Origin: VAZQ01 sp963835165 | GTDB lineage: Bacteria > Pseudomonadota > Alphaproteobacteria > Rhizobiales > Xanthobacteraceae | Length of the DNA: 64,000 nucleotides | NCBI GenBank assembly: GCA_963835165.1 | Contig: CAWIGD010000070.1 | Location: 62,001-126,000 of the forward strand | Reading direction: 5' to 3' | The notes under the pieces: generated by a model | What the model was told of the DNA's origin: nothing | Seen by the model: the letters and a program-made list of their open reading frames with translations, nothing else | The model's database searches: none | Position numbers and translations under genes: made by a program | Shown: positions 45,234 through 55,170 of the stretch, in pieces | Position numbering within the stretch: the first letter of the stretch is position 1 | How the letters are laid out: each line of letters opens with the position of its first letter

Positions 45234-46370
45234 ATGACTGTGACAGGCATCGCAGGATTGTTGCGCGGACTGGGCGTTGGGCTGCCCATCCTGACGCTGT
45301 GCGTTGCGTCCGCTTCGGCCCAGTATCCCGGTCAGAATCCCGGCGGCCGCAGCCAGACCTGCCTGCGGCTCGAAAGCCAACTCGCCACCATCGACCGCGG
45401 CGTCGCCGTGGACCCCGCCAGGGCGGACCAGATCAAGCGCTACGAGGACTCATCGGCGAAGCAGCAGGCCGAACTCGATCGTCTCGGACAGCAGTCGCAG
45501 CGCCTGGGTTGCCAAGGCGGCGGCTTCTTCGCGCTGTTCAGCGGCCAGTCGCCGCAATGCGGACCGCTTAACAACCAGATCCAGCAGATGCGGGCGAACC
45601 TCGACCGCTCCCTGACCGAGATCCAACGGCTGCAGGGCAACAGCGGCGAGCGCGAGGGGCAGCGCCGCGGAATCCTGGTGGCCCTCGGCCAGAACGATTG
45701 CGGCCCGCAATATCGTCAGTACGCCAACAGCGGGCCCGGCGGCTTCTTCGAAAACCTGTTCGGCGGCGGCGGTCCCGCGCAGGCGCCGGATGCGCCGCTC
45801 GCGGGCACCTACAGAACGTTGTGCGTGCGAACCTGCGACGGCTATTACTTCCCGATCTCCTATTCCACCGTCCCGGGCAAGTTCGCCGAAGATGAACAGC
45901 TTTGCCGGCGCCTGTGCCCCGCCGCCGAAGTGACGCTCTACAGCCACCGCAATCCCGGCGAGGACGTCGCGCGCGCGGTGTCTACCAGCGGCAGGTCCTA
46001 CTCCGAGCTGCCCAACGCCTTCAGCTATCGCAAGCAATACAACGCCGCCTGCCAGTGCCGGGCCCCCGGCCAATCATGGGCCGATGCGCTGCGCCAAGGC
46101 CAGGGCGCAGATCAAACCGTGGAACGTGGCGATATCGTCGTCACCGAGGAGCGGGCGAGGCAGATGGCACAGCCGCGCTTCGACGCGCAGGGCAAACCGG
46201 TCAAGCCCGACCCCGGCCGCCCGGCACCCAACACTGTCGCGGGCTCCGCTGCCCAGCCACCAGCCGCGGCCGAAAAACCGGCCGCCCCCGCCGCGGAGGA
46301 GAAGGCCGACGAGGAGCCGGGCAAGCGCAAGGTTCGGGCGGTCGGACCGACCTTCTACCCGGTGCGCTGA
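45234..46370 (+). CDS. DUF2865-type secreted protein
   Basis: 378 residues. Signal peptide (LLRGLGVGLPILTLCVASASAQ), a coiled region (KQQAELDRLGQQSQRLG ... NNQIQQMRANLDRSL), a glycine-rich loop (GPGGFFENLFGGGG), then a cysteine-rich core (YRTLCVRTCDGYYFPISYST) and a C-terminal Ala/Pro/Lys tail. This layout matches the alphaproteobacterial DUF2865 family; function unknown, likely envelope. Start at 45234 is chosen for the signal peptide; the longer frame has no such feature. Confidence 0.82.
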   Translation: MTVTGIAGLLRGLGVGLPILTLCVASASAQYPGQNPGGRSQTCLRLESQLATIDRGVAVDPARADQIKRYEDSSAKQQAELDRLGQQSQRLGCQGGGFFALFSGQSPQCGPLNNQIQQMRANLDRSLTEIQRLQGNSGEREGQRRGILVALGQNDCGPQYRQYANSGPGGFFENLFGGGGPAQAPDAPLAGTYRTLCVRTCDGYYFPISYSTVPGKFAEDEQLCRRLCPAAEVTLYSHRNPGEDVARAVSTSGRSYSELPNAFSYRKQYNAACQCRAPGQSWADALRQGQGADQTVERGDIVVTEERARQMAQPRFDAQGKPVKPDPGRPAPNTVAGSAAQPPAAAEKPAAPAAEEKADEEPGKRKVRAVGPTFYPVR

Positions 46371-46589
46371 CGGCGCGATCGCCTCCGTCGTTGCTTGCGC
46401 GGTAGCATCGCCAGCATTGCTGCGATACCAACCGACCCTGCCCGCACCGTTTTCCTCTCGCCGCCGGGATGCCGAACGCACCGCCCGCGTTTGCGGCATC
46501 ATGCGCGCGCGACAACTCAGGACAAAGCAGGTTACGCTCCCGGCAAAACAAACAAGACATAACGGGAGAACGTCATACGGGAGGACGTC

Positions 46590-47561
46590 ATGGGCAAGCT
46601 CACCCGCCGCGCCGCGTTCGTTGGCATCGCCGCATGCGCCGCGGCGCCGGCTCGGGCCCAGAGCGTCTGGCCGGATCGCGCCATCACACTTGTGCATGGC
46701 CTCGCGCCGGGCGGGCCGAGCGACATCATCGCGCGCATCATCGCCGACGGGCTGACGCGCCGTCTGGGTCAGCAGGTCGTCGTCGATGCGCGGCCGGGCG
46801 CCGGCGGCAGGGTCGCGGCCGGACAGGTCGCCCGCATGGCGGCCGACGGCTATACGCTGATGGGCATTCCCTCCGGTCACGCCGTCGCCGCGGCGCTTTA
46901 CAAATCGCTGCCTTACCGCACCATCGACGACTTCGCGATGATCAGCCTGCTCACCGAGTATCCATTCGTGCTGGTGACCTATGCCGATCATCCCGTCCGC
47001 ACACTCCCCGACCTCATCGACATGGCGCGCTCGCGGCCGGCGCCGCTGCTGTTCGGCAGCGCCGGCAACGGATCGCTGCAGCATCTTGCCGGCGAACTCC
47101 TCGCCAAGACCGTGGGCGCCACGTTCCAGCACGTGCCCTATCGCGGCAGCGCCCAGGCGATCACCGACCTGATTGCCAGGCGCATCGACTTCATCGTGGA
47201 CTCGCCGACCGCGGAGCTCGAATTCATCCGCGCCGGCCAACTGCGGGCGCTCGCGGTCACGAGCGCGGCGCGCTTCTTCGGCCTGCCCGACGTCGCGACC
47301 ACAGCGGAGGCCGGCGTTCCCGGCTACGCCTTCACCTCGTGGCAGGGACTGGTGGCGCCCGCGGGCTTACCGCTGCAGGTGATCAATCGCTTGAACACTG
47401 AGGTTGCCGCAATCCTGGCGGAGCCGGCCACCATCGAGCGGATCAGGCTGGTGGGCAACGATCCGAGTCCCTCCAGTCCCGAGGCATTCAAGGCCCGCAT
47501 CGCCGCCGACATCGACAAATGGACCAGGGTGGTCGACGCCGCCAGGATCGAGCGGATTTGA
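46590..47561 (+). CDS. Tripartite tricarboxylate transporter binding protein (Bug/TctC family)
   Basis: 323 residues. Signal peptide with LTRRAAFVGIAACAAAPARAQ, then WPDRAITLVHGLAPGGPSD and the family middle YRGSAQAITDLIARRIDF. Bug proteins bind carboxylates or related small acids. No TctA/TctB membrane subunits adjoin. The ribosome-site stretch is duplicated just before it (ACGGGAGAACGTCAT, then CGGGAGGACGTCATG). Convergent with the MetE-like gene. Confidence 0.87.
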   Translation: MGKLTRRAAFVGIAACAAAPARAQSVWPDRAITLVHGLAPGGPSDIIARIIADGLTRRLGQQVVVDARPGAGGRVAAGQVARMAADGYTLMGIPSGHAVAAALYKSLPYRTIDDFAMISLLTEYPFVLVTYADHPVRTLPDLIDMARSRPAPLLFGSAGNGSLQHLAGELLAKTVGATFQHVPYRGSAQAITDLIARRIDFIVDSPTAELEFIRAGQLRALAVTSAARFFGLPDVATTAEAGVPGYAFTSWQGLVAPAGLPLQVINRLNTEVAAILAEPATIERIRLVGNDPSPSSPEAFKARIAADIDKWTRVVDAARIERI

Positions 47562-47600
47562 GCCGATGTCGACGCGATCTATTAGCTCGACGCGCCCGTC

Positions 47601-48782
47601 TTACGTCTTCGTCGTTGTGAGAGTGTAGCGCTGCTCGGCGGCCAGGCATTCGGCTTCCGGCAGTCCCAGCTCCTTGCGCACGATATTGGTGCCCAGCACC
47701 ATCGCGACCATCTTATAGGTGGCGTGGCGGCGGCCCATACCTTCGCGGCCCATACCGCAATCCGACGAAATGATCAGCCGTTCCGGCGGAATATATTTGA
47801 GCGCTTCCCGTATCAGCGCGGCGATCTCGTCCGGCCGTTCCACCTGCAGGGTGTGGTGGTCGATCACGCCGATGACGACCTTCTTGTCCTTGACCACCTC
47901 GCCGATCGCCTTCAAGTCACCGGTACCGGAGGAGCAGGTCTCAAAGGTGAGCGCGTCGGCGTCGATCTTGTTGAGCGCATCCAGCGTCGGCTGATAGCTC
48001 TGCACGTCCCGGAAGATGCGCTGCTGGGACGGGTTGCCCCAGCAGGTGTGGCACCACACCTCGGTCTTGCTGCGCAGGCCCTTCACGGTGTTGTTGAAGA
48101 TCTTCACCAGGTCATCGACGTCGAGCTTGCCGAAGGTCTTGCCGCGCGCCGGCACCATGTGGATCTGCGGCTCCTCCATCTGCAGGACGGGACAGCCGGC
48201 ATCGGCGAGCTCATTGAGCTCCGCGTTGAGCGCATCGCTGATCGCCCAGGTGCGCTCGACCGGATCCTTGTAATAGTCGTCCTCGACCGAGGCCGCGATC
48301 AACTCGGGCAGGATGGTCCCGAACTTGATCGGCTTCTTGGTCATACGCTGCGCGGTCTTCCACATCGCGGCGTACTGCAACCTTCCGCGCCCTACCGGCC
48401 CGACGATCCTGGGGAACACGCGGGCTTCGAGGAAGTCGTGCAGGATGTGCCCGCGCGGATACGCGACGGCGCCGATCTTGTAGACCATCGCCTCAGCTTC
48501 TTCCGCAAACCCGTCCATGTGGGTGAGCGGATAGCTCTGCCAGCTCATACCCCCGACTTCCTCGTCGTAGTGCGCGTCACCGTCGGTGCAGATGTCGAGG
48601 CCGGCAATTTCCTGCGCCCGCAGAAAGCACGAGACCGCGTCCTCGTACTGCTCGCGGTATCGGGAGTTGACCATGGCTTCGAGGAAGCTGCGCGAGCCCA
48701 GCACCGCTGTGTACCAGTTCGGCCGCGGCAGCGAGCCGATGATCGAGGTTGGCAGAGCGATACCGGCGGATGCTTTGTACAT
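47601..48782 (-). CDS. MetE/UROD-like cobalamin-independent methyltransferase family protein
   Basis: 393 residues, about half of full-length MetE, corresponding to the C-terminal catalytic barrel. Zinc ligands are visible in WCHTCWGNPS and in ISSDCGMG, with ETCSSGTGD between. IIGSLPRPNW is the family start. It probably moves a methyl (or similar one-carbon) group between a small donor and a thiol; it need not make methionine. AGAGGAAACG precedes the ATG at 48782. Confidence 0.83.
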   Translation of the reverse strand: MYKASAGIALPTSIIGSLPRPNWYTAVLGSRSFLEAMVNSRYREQYEDAVSCFLRAQEIAGLDICTDGDAHYDEEVGGMSWQSYPLTHMDGFAEEAEAMVYKIGAVAYPRGHILHDFLEARVFPRIVGPVGRGRLQYAAMWKTAQRMTKKPIKFGTILPELIAASVEDDYYKDPVERTWAISDALNAELNELADAGCPVLQMEEPQIHMVPARGKTFGKLDVDDLVKIFNNTVKGLRSKTEVWCHTCWGNPSQQRIFRDVQSYQPTLDALNKIDADALTFETCSSGTGDLKAIGEVVKDKKVVIGVIDHHTLQVERPDEIAALIREALKYIPPERLIISSDCGMGREGMGRRHATYKMVAMVLGTNIVRKELGLPEAECLAAEQRYTLTTTKT

Positions 48783-48866
48783 CGTTTCCTCTCTTGTGCT
48801 GCGCCCTTCCCTTCCCTCGTCCGGCAGCGGCAAGGGAAAGGCGGGGATCATTGTGGGATGCGCCGC

Positions 48867-50624
48867 TCAGAAATCGTACGCCTCACTCTTCGGTGCGACG
48901 TCCCTCACCAGCGAGCGATCGGGCGCCGGCAGCGGCTCGCCGGAGTTGCGGAAGCGGTTCACGATCGGATAGCGCCGATCGCGGCCGAAATTCTTCAGCG
49001 TCACCTTGACGCCGGGCGCCGCCTGCCGGCGCTTGTATTCGGCGAGGTTGAGCATGCGCTCGACCCTGGTCACGGTCTCGCGGTCGAAGCCGTCCGCGAC
49101 GATCTTGGCGATCGGCTCCTCCCGCTCGACCAGGCGTTCGAGGATACGGTCGAGCACGTCGTAGGGCGGCAGCGAATCCTGGTCGGTCTGGTTCTCGCGC
49201 AATTCGGCGGTCGGCGCCCGCGTGAGGATGTTGTCGGGGATCACCTGCCCGTCGGGACCAAGAGCGCCTTGGGGTTTCCAACCGTTGCGCAGCCGCGACA
49301 GCCGATAGACCTCGGTCTTGTAGAGATCCTTGATCGGGTTGAAGCCCCCGTTCATGTCGCCGTAGAGCGTGGCATAACCGACCGACATTTCCGACTTGTT
49401 GCCGGTCGTGACCACCATCAGGCCGAACTTGTTCGAGATCGCCATCAGGATGGTGCCGCGCGCGCGCGCCTGCAGATTTTCCTCGGTCACGTCGCGCGGC
49501 TTGCCCGCAAAGATCGGCGCAAGCGATTTTTCCAGCCCGAGCACGGCGGGTTCGATCGGCAGCACATCGTACTTCACGCGCAGCGCTTCGGCGACGCGCG
49601 CCGCGTCGTCGCGCGATTCCTGCGACGTGAAGCGGTACGGCAGCATCACGCAACGGACGCGGTCGGCGCCAAGGGCATCGACCGCCAGCGCGGCCACCAG
49701 GGCGGAGTCGACACCGCCGGAGAGTCCAAAAACCACGCCCTTGAAGCCGTTCTTGTCCACATAGTCGCGCAGCCCCAGCATGCAGGCGAGATAATCCGCC
49801 TTGTCGTCCTCTTCGATCGTCTCGATGGGACCATCGACGCAGCGCCAGCCATTGCCGGTGCGCTCCCATACCAGCGTCTTGACTGTCTCCTCGAAGGCCG
49901 GAAGCTGGAACGCCAGCGAGCGATCGGCATGCAGCCCGAACGAGGCGCCGTCGAACACCAGTTCGTCCTGGCCGCCGATCTGGTTGACATAGATGAGCGG
50001 CAGCTCGCTTTCGGTGACGCGGGCGACCGCGATGTTGAGCCGAACCTCGTCCTTGTCGCGTGAGTATGGTGAACCGTTGGGAACGACGATCAACTCGGCG
50101 CCGGTCTCGGCGAGGCACTCGACCACGTCCTCGTAGTCGCCCCATTCGGTCCAGATGTCTTCGCAGATGGGGACGCCGATGCGCACGCCGCGGAAGTTGA
50201 CGGGACCGGGCGGCGGACCGGGCGCAAACAGGCGTCGCTCGTCGAACACGCCGTAATTGGGCAGGTTCACCTTCATGCGCACGGCCGCGATGGCGCCGCG
50301 GTCCAGCAGGCAACAGGCGTTGTAGAGCTTGCCATCCTCCAGCCAGGGCGTGCCGATCAGCAGCGCCGGGCCGCCGTCAGCGGTCTCGCGCGCAAGCTCG
50401 TCGATCTTGGCGCGGCAGGCTGCCTGCAGCGCCGGCTTGAGCACGAGGTCCTCAGGCGGATAGCCGGACAAAAAGAGTTCCGGCAAGACCACCAGATCGG
50501 CACCGTCGCGGGCGGCCTGCGCGCGCGCGCGACGAGCCTTGTCGGCATTGCCGGCGATGTCGCCGACGATCGGATTGAGTTGTGCAACCGCGATCGCGAG
50601 GCGGTCGGTCGGACGGGCGTTCAT
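48867..50624 (-). CDS. nadE: Glutamine-dependent NAD+ synthetase
   Basis: 585 residues in two domains. The N-terminal nitrilase-like glutaminase has ELFLSGYPPEDL and the Cys in GVPICEDIWTEWG; the C-terminal synthetase has the P-loop FGLSGGVDSALVAALA. It turns deamido-NAD into NAD with glutamine nitrogen. Upstream of the MetE-like gene by 84 bases. Confidence 0.95.
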   Translation of the reverse strand: MNARPTDRLAIAVAQLNPIVGDIAGNADKARRARAQAARDGADLVVLPELFLSGYPPEDLVLKPALQAACRAKIDELARETADGGPALLIGTPWLEDGKLYNACCLLDRGAIAAVRMKVNLPNYGVFDERRLFAPGPPPGPVNFRGVRIGVPICEDIWTEWGDYEDVVECLAETGAELIVVPNGSPYSRDKDEVRLNIAVARVTESELPLIYVNQIGGQDELVFDGASFGLHADRSLAFQLPAFEETVKTLVWERTGNGWRCVDGPIETIEEDDKADYLACMLGLRDYVDKNGFKGVVFGLSGGVDSALVAALAVDALGADRVRCVMLPYRFTSQESRDDAARVAEALRVKYDVLPIEPAVLGLEKSLAPIFAGKPRDVTEENLQARARGTILMAISNKFGLMVVTTGNKSEMSVGYATLYGDMNGGFNPIKDLYKTEVYRLSRLRNGWKPQGALGPDGQVIPDNILTRAPTAELRENQTDQDSLPPYDVLDRILERLVEREEPIAKIVADGFDRETVTRVERMLNLAEYKRRQAAPGVKVTLKNFGRDRRYPIVNRFRNSGEPLPAPDRSLVRDVAPKSEAYDF

Positions 50625-50679
50625 GGAGCTAGGTCTAGCGCGTCGGCCCGGCGCACGGCAATCGCTTCGGCGGTCGCAG

Positions 50680-51033
50680 TCAAATCAGGCCGAAGCGCTC
50701 GGCCAGCGCGAGCAACCAGGTGATCCCGGCGATGAGCAGCGCAAGCCCGACCGCGGCGGAGCCCATGTCCTTGACCCGGCCGATCTGGGGATCGATCGCA
50801 AGGTTGACGCGATCGGCGAGCTTTTCGATGGCCGTATTCAACAGTTCGACGACGAGGACGAACACCACCACGCCGACGAGCGCAAGCCGCTTCCAGGTCT
50901 CCTCGGCCAGGAGGAACGCGAGCGGGACCGCCAGAACGAGCGCGACCAGTTCCTGGCGAAAGGCCTCCTCGCTGCGCGCGGCGGCGAGCAGGCCGTGCCA
51001 GGTATTGATGGTGGCGCGCAGCAGTCGTTCCAT
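50680..51033 (-). CDS. dgkA: Diacylglycerol kinase (prokaryotic, DgkA)
   Basis: 117 residues with three membrane helices. The catalytic region VVELLNTAIEKLADRVNLAI and the N-terminal TINTWHGLLAAARSEEAFRQE are typical. It phosphorylates diacylglycerol left from membrane-derived glucans, feeding phospholipid synthesis. An in-frame start at 51111 would add 26 residues; the shorter form fits the family. Confidence 0.92.
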   Translation of the reverse strand: MERLLRATINTWHGLLAAARSEEAFRQELVALVLAVPLAFLLAEETWKRLALVGVVVFVLVVELLNTAIEKLADRVNLAIDPQIGRVKDMGSAAVGLALLIAGITWLLALAERFGLI

Positions 51034-51212
51034 GGAGACATTCGAAAAGCGGAAACCCGGAATGATCCTGTCGGCTCGCAATCTATCGCCCTGTCCCGCC
51101 AAATCCAGCATGGCCCTGGCGCGCGCCGGGCACGAACTGAACGAGGGTTAATGGACGTCGCAGACCGCTGGGGACGAAACCCCGCGCGGCACCGGCATTG
51201 CACCCTTTCCGG

Positions 51213-52619
51213 TCAGAGCCCGGCAGCGGCCGGCAGCGGCCGCGCCCTGGCGGTGCGCTCGGCCTTGAGCAGGTCCGCCAGCAGGAACGCCAGATCGATC
51301 GACTGCTCGGCGTTGAGCCGCGGATCGCAGACCGTATGGTAGCGGTCCTTGAAATCCGCGTCGGTGATCATGCGAGCGCCGCCGGTGCATTCGGCGACGT
51401 TCTGGCCGGTCATCTCCAGATGAACGCCGCCGCCATGGGTGCCTTCGGCGCGATGCACCGCGAAGAAGGTCTTCACCTCCGAAAGGATGCGCTCGAACGG
51501 CCGCGTCTTGTAGCCGGTTTCCGAGGTTATGGTGTTGCCGTGCATGGGGTCGCACGACCACAGCACGATCTTGCCCTCGCGCTGGACCGCGCGGATCATG
51601 GCCGGAAGTTGCTCGCCGACCCGGTCCGAGCCCAGCCGCACGATCAGCGTCAGCCGGCCCGGCTCGTTTTCCGGGTTGAGGATGTCGATCAGCCGCAGCA
51701 TCTCGTCAATCTTGCTCGACGGACCGCATTTCAGGCCGAGCGGATTCATGATGCCGCGGCAGAACTCGACATGGGCGTGATCGGGCTGACGGGTGCGGTC
51801 GCCGATCCACAACATGTGGGCGGAGGTGCAGCAGAAGCTCCCGGGATGCGTGGAGTCCTCGCGCGTCATCGCCTGTTCGTAACCGAGCAGGAGCGCTTCG
51901 TGGCTGGTGTAGAACTCGGTGCTCTTGAGTTCGGGATGGCTCTCGAGGTCGAGCCCGCAGGCCTGCATGAAGCCGAGCGCTTCGGAGATGCGATCCGCAA
52001 GCTCCTCGTAATGGTGCGACTGGGGCGAGTCCTTGACGAAGCCGAGCGTCCATTGCCGCACATTGGCGAGATTGGCATAACCGCCCTGCACGAACGCGCG
52101 CAGCAAGTTCAGCGTCGCGGCGGAGTGGCGGAATGCCTCGATCTGCCGCGCCGGATCAGGGCGGCGAGCCTCGTCGGTGAATTCGACGCCGTTGATGACG
52201 TCGCCGCGATAGCTGGGGAGTTCCTTGCCGTCCTTCTTCTCCATCGGCGAGGTGCGCGGCTTCGCAAACTGACCGGCGATGCGTCCGACCTTTACCACCG
52301 GCAGCGCGGCGGCATAGGTGAGCACCACGGCCATCTGCAGGAAGACGCGCAGGAAGTCGCGGATGTTGTTGGCGCTGACATTGTTGGCGCTGGGCTCGGA
52401 GAAGCTCTCCGCGCAGTCGCCGCCTTGCAGCAGGAAACCCTCGCCCATGGCAACGCGGCCGAGCGCCTTTTTGAGATTGCGCGCCTCACCGGCAAAGACC
52501 AGCGGCGGGAAGCCCGCAAGCTGCCGCTCAACCGCTTCGAGGGCCGCCTGGTCGGGGTATTCGGGAACCTGGAGAACCGGCTTCTTGCGCCAACTGTCGC
52601 GCGTCCAACGCTCGGGCAT
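51213..52619 (-). CDS. aroG: 3-deoxy-7-phosphoheptulonate synthase, class II
   Basis: 468 residues, plant/actinobacterial-type (class II) DAHP synthase. It starts RWTRDSWRKKPVLQVPEYPD and has GEGFLLQGGDCAESF and LWIGDRTRQPDHAHVEF. It joins PEP and erythrose 4-phosphate for the shikimate pathway. No other aro gene adjoins. Confidence 0.95.
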   Translation of the reverse strand: MPERWTRDSWRKKPVLQVPEYPDQAALEAVERQLAGFPPLVFAGEARNLKKALGRVAMGEGFLLQGGDCAESFSEPSANNVSANNIRDFLRVFLQMAVVLTYAAALPVVKVGRIAGQFAKPRTSPMEKKDGKELPSYRGDVINGVEFTDEARRPDPARQIEAFRHSAATLNLLRAFVQGGYANLANVRQWTLGFVKDSPQSHHYEELADRISEALGFMQACGLDLESHPELKSTEFYTSHEALLLGYEQAMTREDSTHPGSFCCTSAHMLWIGDRTRQPDHAHVEFCRGIMNPLGLKCGPSSKIDEMLRLIDILNPENEPGRLTLIVRLGSDRVGEQLPAMIRAVQREGKIVLWSCDPMHGNTITSETGYKTRPFERILSEVKTFFAVHRAEGTHGGGVHLEMTGQNVAECTGGARMITDADFKDRYHTVCDPRLNAEQSIDLAFLLADLLKAERTARARPLPAAAGL

Positions 52620-53126
52620 GACGCCCCTCCACTACGCTTAAGCCCCGGTACGGGCGTGATTTTCCAAGTTTACGGGCTTATACACGACGGCGGGCGCGGC
52701 AAGCCAGGATTTCCGTCCCGGCCCCGATCCCCGCCCGGCGCGGCGACGACGGAGCTGACCTAACTCTTTGTTCCATCGGCACTTTGACGTCTGCGGCAAC
52801 CGGCGGGCCGCCCGGATCCCGTCGCCAGATCCGGGTTTTGCCGAAGGTGTGCCCTCCAACAGCCCTTCCTGTAAACAACAGGAAAAATACAGGGAAACCG
52901 CGGCGGTCGAAGGCCCGCCCACGATCGCCCCCACCATCGCGCATGCTGCCTGGTCTGCAGCAATCCGGTCTGCAGGCAATAGAGCTCCGCCGGCCTGATC
53001 AAGGCCGCAGCCGCATCGATGGCGCATGTCCGGATGGTGACTAACTCTGCCAGATTCGTGTAACGCGCGCCAGAAAAAAGCGCCGGCCGGTCGCTTGTTT
53101 CTCGGCGTCGGGACAGCTGGATCGAG
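52620..53126. other. Gene-free region between aroG and gor
   Basis: 507 bases. The short frames inside have no protein character. A small inverted repeat TTCCTGT-AAACA-ACAGGAA is at about 52864-52883, followed by ATACAGGGAAA; such motifs recur in relatives but I cannot name its role. The aroG promoter should lie in the left part. Confidence 0.4.
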
Positions 53127-54511
53127 CTACTCCGCCGCCTCGCGGCGGTGGGTCAGGGCCTTGGTTCGCAGCGTCACGAGCTCTTCCGCGGCGGTCGGAT
53201 GCACCGCCATGACCGCATCGAAATCGGCCTTGGTGGCGTTCATTTTGACCGCGACGCCGACGAGCTGAATCATCTCGGCGGCATCCGGTCCGACGACATG
53301 GCAGCCGACCACACGATCGGTTTCGCCGTCGACGACGAGCTTGAAGAACGCGCGCGTATCGCGGCCCGCGAGCGACATCTTCATCGGGCGAAACGTGGTC
53401 TTGTAGATGTCCACCTGCGCGAGCCGCGCGCACGCCTCCGCCTCGGTCATGCCGATCGCGCCGACCTCGGGCTCGGAAAAGACCGCCGTCGGCACGTTGA
53501 CGTGGTCGACCGCGATCCGCTTGCCGCCGAATACGGTATCGGCAAAGGCATGCCCCTCTCGTATCGCCACCGGAGTGAGGTTGATCCGGTTGGTGACGTC
53601 GCCGATCGCGTAGATGTGCGGCACGCAGGTCTGTGAGAATTCATCGACTGCGATGCCGCCGTTCCTCGCGAGCGCAACGCCGGCCGCCGCGAGCCCGATG
53701 CCCTCGACGTTCGGTCGCCGTCCGGTGGCGAACATCACGCGGTCGACCATGAAGGTCTTGTGATCGGCCAATTCGACGCAGTAGCCGTGCTCGACCTTCG
53801 CGACGAGGTCGACCGTCTGCCTGGTGATGATCTTGATGCCGCGGCGTTCCATCTCCGAGCGCAGATGCTCCCGGACGTCGTCGTCGAACCCGCGCAGGAT
53901 GTTGTCGCCGCGATAGATCAAGGTCACCTCGGAGCCGAGCCCGTTGAAGATGGCGGCAAACTCCAGGGCGATGTAGCCGCCGCCCTGGATGAGAATACGC
54001 CGGGGCAACTCCGGGAGATGAAACGCCTCGTTCGAGGAGATCACGTGCTCGATGCCGGCGATCCGGCGCCAGCATAGGGCGCGCTGCCGGTGGCGATCAG
54101 GATGGTCTTTGCTCGCAGCCGCTCGCCGGTCGCGATCAGACGTACCGTATGGGCGTCCTCCAGCACCGCACGGCTCGCGACGATTTTGACGTTCGCGCGC
54201 TCGAGCGCCGACGTATAGGCGAGCTCGAGCCGCGCTATCTCGCGATCCTTGTTGGCGATCAGCTTCGACCAGTCGAACGTCGGTTCGTCGAGGGTCCAGC
54301 CGTAACCCGCGGCGTCCTCGAAGTCGTCGGCAAAACGTGCCGCGTAGACCAGCAATTTCTTGGGAACGCAGCCGCGGATCACGCAGGTGCCGCCGACGCG
54401 AAACTCCTCCGCCACCATGACGCTCGCGCCATAGCCGGCAGCGATCCGCGCCGCACGCACACCGCCCGACCCGGCCCCGATGACGAAGAGATCGACCTCC
54501 TTGTCGGCCAT
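53127..54511 (-). pseudogene. gor: Glutathione reductase, split by one frameshift
   Basis: The N-terminal 156 codons (54511 down to about 54060) hold the FAD site VIGAGSGGVRAARIAAGYGA and the redox disulfide GGTCVIRGCVPKKLL. The C-terminal part (from 54044, ISSNEAFHLPELPRR...) holds the NADPH domain, the FAD contact YAIGDVTNRINL, and the end VHPTAAEELVTLR with the catalytic His-Glu. A one-base shift near 54055-54075 breaks the frame after ATGSAPYAG; the bases beyond still spell GIEHVISSNEAF in another frame. Either a true mutation or a sequencing error; all else looks functional. Confidence 0.88.
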
Positions 54512-54624
54512 GTGGTGCTCAGCAATCAGCCACGGAGTCGGTCATCGGAAGGAAATCGCTGCTGGAATTCCAGTCGTCAGAAGGAACATCGCAAGCTCCG
54601 ACTTCGCACTCCTGACCCGTCTAA

Positions 54625-55141
54625 CTAGATCTCATGCCCGCGTCGTTTCATTTCGGTGCGGATCTTGCCGATCACCTCTTGCGACAGCCGGTCGGCCCAA
54701 CTCTGCGCGTTTCTCATGCTCTGGTCGAGAATGGACGGCTCCTCGACGAGAAGCTTGCTGGCCAAGCGGCGATTTGTAGAAGGCGAGCGTGTCCTTGAGT
54801 TCCTGCTCGGTGAACCGGGAGGCGTAGATCTTGGCGACGTCGTTCACGACCTCCGCGCTGCGGGGGGCGTACTCGGCCCGCAATTTCACTGCGACTTCGT
54901 TCAGTTCCTTGATCAGGGTCGGATTGGCCTGGATGAATACGCTCTTGGCCTGCTCGATGACGCCAGGAACGAGGGGCTCCCAGAGCGCCGTCGCGCCCTT
55001 GACCGTGATCAGCTCCTTGGCGGTGGCAATCGCGGTCGGCGAGGGTTGTTGCGCCTCGGCGCCGCCGACGCGCGGGGCGAAGGCTAGTCCAAGCGCAAGT
55101 ATGATGGCGCAGAACGACCTCGCGATTGGGCTTGCAAACAT
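54625..55141 (-). pseudogene. DUF2059 secreted protein, frameshifted near its C-terminus
   Basis: Signal peptide (FCAIILALGLAFAPRVGGAEA) and the DUF2059 core ending FTEQELKDTLAFYKSPLGQ are in frame from 55141. At about 54764 one extra base shifts the frame; read on, the other frame gives KLLVEEPSILDQSMRNAQSW and ends at TAG (54625-54627). The uncorrected frame runs to 54632 with an unrelated tail. With one base removed the protein would be of normal length. 29 bases from rpiA. Confidence 0.8.
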
Positions 55142-55170
55142 GAACAGCCTCCTTTTGCGGTGATATCAAC

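Noticed and set aside
47724..50063. A 779-codon plus-strand open frame
   Set aside because: Antisense to the MetE-like and nadE genes, both of which have intact catalytic motifs.
52864..52894. TTCCTGT/ACAGGAA inverted repeat as an integration site
   Set aside because: No tRNA gene, integrase or direct repeat is nearby.
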